Source: Acidobacteriota bacterium
GTDB lineage: Bacteria; Acidobacteriota; Thermoanaerobaculia; Multivoradales; JAHEKO01
Direction: 5' to 3'
Assembly (NCBI GenBank): GCA_029862975.1
Contig: JAOTWP010000021.1
Coordinates: 1 to 41,774 of the forward strand
Length of the DNA: 41,774 nucleotides
The notes beneath the pieces are model-generated. The model worked only from the letters and a program-made list of their open reading frames with translations. It was not told where the DNA came from and made no database searches. The stretch's first letter is position 1. Every line of letters starts with the position of its first letter. Shown one piece after another: positions 39,481-41,774 of this stretch. The position numbers and the translations under genes are program-made.

Positions 39481-41774
39481 ATGAAATGGAGATTGCCCGT
39501 CACGGGACCGTTGGCGGTCGCTGGACTGATCGCCGTTACACTGATCGCCCCGGGACCTCTCGTCGCCGGTGAAGCCATCGTCGCCACCAACAGCGCGTGG
39601 CTCAAGCAGGACTCCACGATCACCGGAGACGTGGTGGTCAACGATGCCGCCACGGGCCCCACTCTGGCCGGCGGCGAGCTGCAAATCGACCGGAACACGG
39701 CGATCGTCGGCGCGGCGACGGCCGACAGCATCGTCACCCGGCAAGGAGCGTCCGCCGCGGACGGCTTCTTCTGCAACGAGCTCGACGGCGTGCCTTGCGA
39801 CCCGCCGCTGGATCTCCCGGTCTTCGACTTCCTGCCGCCCTTCGAGACGACGACGCGCGAGCTGCTCGAGGACGTCTCGGTGGGGGTGGGGGGCTTCTTG
39901 AGCCTCGATGAAGACGCCTACCGCGACATCGCCGTCGCGCGCAACGGTACGTTGTGCTTCACGGGCGGTGTCTACGACGTGCGGTCGATCACGGGCGGCC
40001 GAGGAAGCAGGCTGCTCTTCGCGGCCCCGACGGTGGTCCGCATGGACGGCAAGATCTTCCTCGGTGCCGAGACCATCCTCGGTCCTGGCCCCGCTGGGGT
40101 CTGCGCGGGTACGTCCGGCGCCCCGTCGGCCGCCGAGGTCGTCCTCTACGTGGCGGGCGCCAACGCCGATCCCTTCGAATCGCCGAGGGCGGCGTTTTTC
40201 GGTGGCGCTTCCGGAGCCCAGCGCGGCGTCGTCAGTGCCAACCTCTACGTGCCGAACGGAACGACCGAGTTCGCCCAGCAGACGGACCTCACGGGCCTCG
40301 CGCTGGGCCGCGACGTCCTGCTCAACCGCAAGAGCACGGTGGTCGAGGACAGCGCTTTCCTCTTCGGCAACCAGCCACCGGTTGCCGATCCCCAGGACGT
40401 GGCGACCGACGAGGACCACCCCCTCACGATCATCCTCACCGGCAGCGATCCCGAGGGCGGAGATCTCGCCTTCTCGATCGACACCCCCCCTGGCGAGGGG
40501 ACGCTGGGTCCGGTGACGCCCGTCATCCCCGACCCCGTCGGGCATTGCTCGGCGTCCTACGGCATTTGCGATGTCGATGGCGACTGCCCGCTCGGCGAGA
40601 CCTGCGTCCTCGGGCAGCCCGCGGTCGACAGCGCGACGGTCGTCTACACGCCGGGCCCGTGCCCGGTCGTCGACGGCGTGAAGGTCTGTCCCGAGGACAA
40701 CTTCCTTTTCCGCGTCACGGACCCCGAGGGGCTTGCCTCGGAGCCCGCCCTGGTCGGGATCAACGCGCCCGGCGACACGAACCCGCCGCCCGACCCGCTG
40801 GAGGTCGTGGTGGCCCACCCGAGCACGTTCGAGATCGTCCAGGACACGGTCGGCAGCTTCATCCTCAACGGCTCGGCCCCCTGCACCGGCGAGTGCGACG
40901 GGGTGGACGACGTGGAGCTCACGTTCTCGATCGTCGCCGGCAGCGGACCCTCCGCGGGCGTCCTCGGTCCCCTGACCCAGGGCTCCGAGGTGCCGCAGCG
41001 CACGGCGCGCGTCGACTACACGCCGAACGCGGGCTTTGCCGGCACGGACGGCTTCGACTTCCAGGTCGCCGGCGACCTCAACGGCGACCTCGACACCGAC
41101 GACCCGGGCGAGACCTCGACGGCCACCGTGACGATCGAGGTCGAAGCCGTCGCTCCGCCCCAGCCTCCGGTGGCGGACCCGGTGGTGGCCACGACCGAGA
41201 TGGACACGGAGGTCTCGATCGGCCTGTCCGGAGCTCCGGGGACCGGCCCCCTGCCGTTGACGCTCCCGTTCGCGGCCCTGCCGGCCGCCGCCTCCGGCGC
41301 CAACGGCGGAAGGGCCGGGGAGAGAGCCGCGGCCGGCACCCGCGCCGGCCCGACGCCGATCGTGATCGGCGCCGGGTGGACGGCGACCACGGCCGTGCCG
41401 CCGGCCTTTTTCTGGATCGGCACGCCGCCGGTCTTGAGCCCCGACGGGCCGTTCACCTTCGACGGCGAGGCGTGCGTGAGCGTGACGGACGACTTCCTGA
41501 AAGGCGACCAGTTCCGGCTCCTCGACAACGGCCAGGAGCTCGGCACGACGCCCCTGGTGCCGGTGGATGCGTCGTCGCTGCCGGTCGGTCCGGATGCGGC
41601 CTACGCGGATCCGACCTACAGCAGCGGCACGTTCGAGGTGGGCGAAGGGAGCCACGCGATCGACGTCGAGATCGTGCCGCCCAACTCGTTCAGCAGCGGT
41701 CAGGGCTACATCCGCGTCGATCCGCTGGACTCCGCGTTCTGCAGCGACACCTGCGGCTTGACGTTCAGCATCCA
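39481..41774 (+). CDS. Large secreted protein with tandem-95/cadherin-like repeats (3' end outside window)
   Basis: Open without a stop for 764 codons to the window edge. A signal peptide (residues 1-29, GLIAVTLIAPGPLVAG) is followed by a roughly 265-residue N-terminal domain, then at least two Ig/cadherin-like units. The first is NQPPVADPQDVATDEDHPLT...VTDPEGLASEP, from residue 297. The second runs from about 435 and ends ARVDYTPNAGFAGTDGFDF. The pattern matches tandem-95 repeat surface proteins. A Cys-rich insert (residues 356-375, CSASYGIC..GDC..GETC) interrupts the first unit, and further Cys pairs (CTGEC, CSDTC) suggest disulfides. AAAGGA precedes the ATG. Likely role: cell-surface or extracellular adhesion; ligand unknown. 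Confidence 0.85.
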   Translation, partial: MKWRLPVTGPLAVAGLIAVTLIAPGPLVAGEAIVATNSAWLKQDSTITGDVVVNDAATGPTLAGGELQIDRNTAIVGAATADSIVTRQGASAADGFFCNELDGVPCDPPLDLPVFDFLPPFETTTRELLEDVSVGVGGFLSLDEDAYRDIAVARNGTLCFTGGVYDVRSITGGRGSRLLFAAPTVVRMDGKIFLGAETILGPGPAGVCAGTSGAPSAAEVVLYVAGANADPFESPRAAFFGGASGAQRGVVSANLYVPNGTTEFAQQTDLTGLALGRDVLLNRKSTVVEDSAFLFGNQPPVADPQDVATDEDHPLTIILTGSDPEGGDLAFSIDTPPGEGTLGPVTPVIPDPVGHCSASYGICDVDGDCPLGETCVLGQPAVDSATVVYTPGPCPVVDGVKVCPEDNFLFRVTDPEGLASEPALVGINAPGDTNPPPDPLEVVVAHPSTFEIVQDTVGSFILNGSAPCTGECDGVDDVELTFSIVAGSGPSAGVLGPLTQGSEVPQRTARVDYTPNAGFAGTDGFDFQVAGDLNGDLDTDDPGETSTATVTIEVEAVAPPQPPVADPVVATTEMDTEVSIGLSGAPGTGPLPLTLPFAALPAAASGANGGRAGERAAAGTRAGPTPIVIGAGWTATTAVPPAFFWIGTPPVLSPDGPFTFDGEACVSVTDDFLKGDQFRLLDNGQELGTTPLVPVDASSLPVGPDAAYADPTYSSGTFEVGEGSHAIDVEIVPPNSFSSGQGYIRVDPLDSAFCSDTCGLTFSI

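Noticed and set aside
38806..41655. A 949-codon minus-strand frame opposite the last secreted protein
   Set aside because: It is antisense to a plus-strand frame with a signal peptide, recognisable repeats and no stop; the antisense product is Arg/Gly/Asp-rich without motifs.

Overview
This is a compact, very GC-rich bacterial chromosome segment with no insertion sequence, prophage, CRISPR array, tRNA or rRNA that I can recognise. It carries a complete System I (Ccm) cytochrome c maturation set, the lipid II flippase MurJ, phosphatidylserine/phosphatidylethanolamine synthesis genes and several exported proteins with signal peptides or a lipobox, so the host is a respiring diderm bacterium. 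The composition, the tandem-95-like and tail-fibre-like surface proteins and the mix of gene families would fit Acidobacteriota or Myxococcota, but the window contains no phylogenetic marker that settles this, so the lineage is an inference.

Layout. 1-3752: the tail of an unknown gene, an MFS transporter, adenine phosphoribosyltransferase (apt), a membrane HD-GYP protein and a small unknown ORF. 3766-15021: one tightly packed plus-strand block, ccmA-B-C-D-E-F-G-H-I, then transaldolase, glucose-6-phosphate isomerase, 6-phosphogluconolactonase and a rhomboid-like membrane protein. Nearly every junction in it is a 0-8 bp overlap (ATGA, GTGA, TGATG), so it is probably one transcription unit joining haem attachment to sugar-phosphate metabolism. 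15022-15476 is a repeat-rich gap. 15477-20910 is mostly minus strand: a membrane-anchored protein, an S1-domain RNA-binding protein with a histone-H1-like tail, an HD hydrolase, a short-chain dehydrogenase, a sirtuin and an FmdB-type zinc ribbon. 20994-28752 is a second plus-strand block: murJ, rpiB, a DUF4126 protein, the two subunits of a hydantoinase/5-oxoprolinase and an aberrant Nramp-like transporter. 28894-35221 holds an M48 lipoprotein protease, 3-methyladenine glycosylase (tag), a VWA/MoxR-ATPase pair downstream of thioredoxin reductase, and a ferritin. 35237-36943 is pssA-psd-DUF465 on the minus strand. 37331 to the end holds two secreted surface proteins separated by a good terminator, a 20-bp tandem repeat and a long leader; the second is cut by the window edge after 764 codons.

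Most interesting points: (1) an oxoprolinase-type hyuA/hyuB pair translationally coupled to an Nramp homologue that has lost both metal-binding motifs, a good candidate for an organic-substrate (for example 5-oxoproline) transporter; (2) two genes, hyuA and the MoxR ATPase, whose conserved N-termini can only be reached from a CTG start; (3) a rhomboid fold without catalytic residues at the end of the ccm/pentose-phosphate block; (4) strong dyads and short tandem repeats at regulatory positions, chiefly a perfect 22-bp palindrome upstream of the DUF465-psd-pssA operon, a 14-bp triplet repeat across the psd stop codon, overlapping hairpins in the S1-protein leader, and repeats in the 15.1-15.4 kb and 39.0 kb gaps; (5) two convergent gene pairs whose stop codons share a single CTAG. 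All family assignments come from reading motifs by eye; no database search was run.
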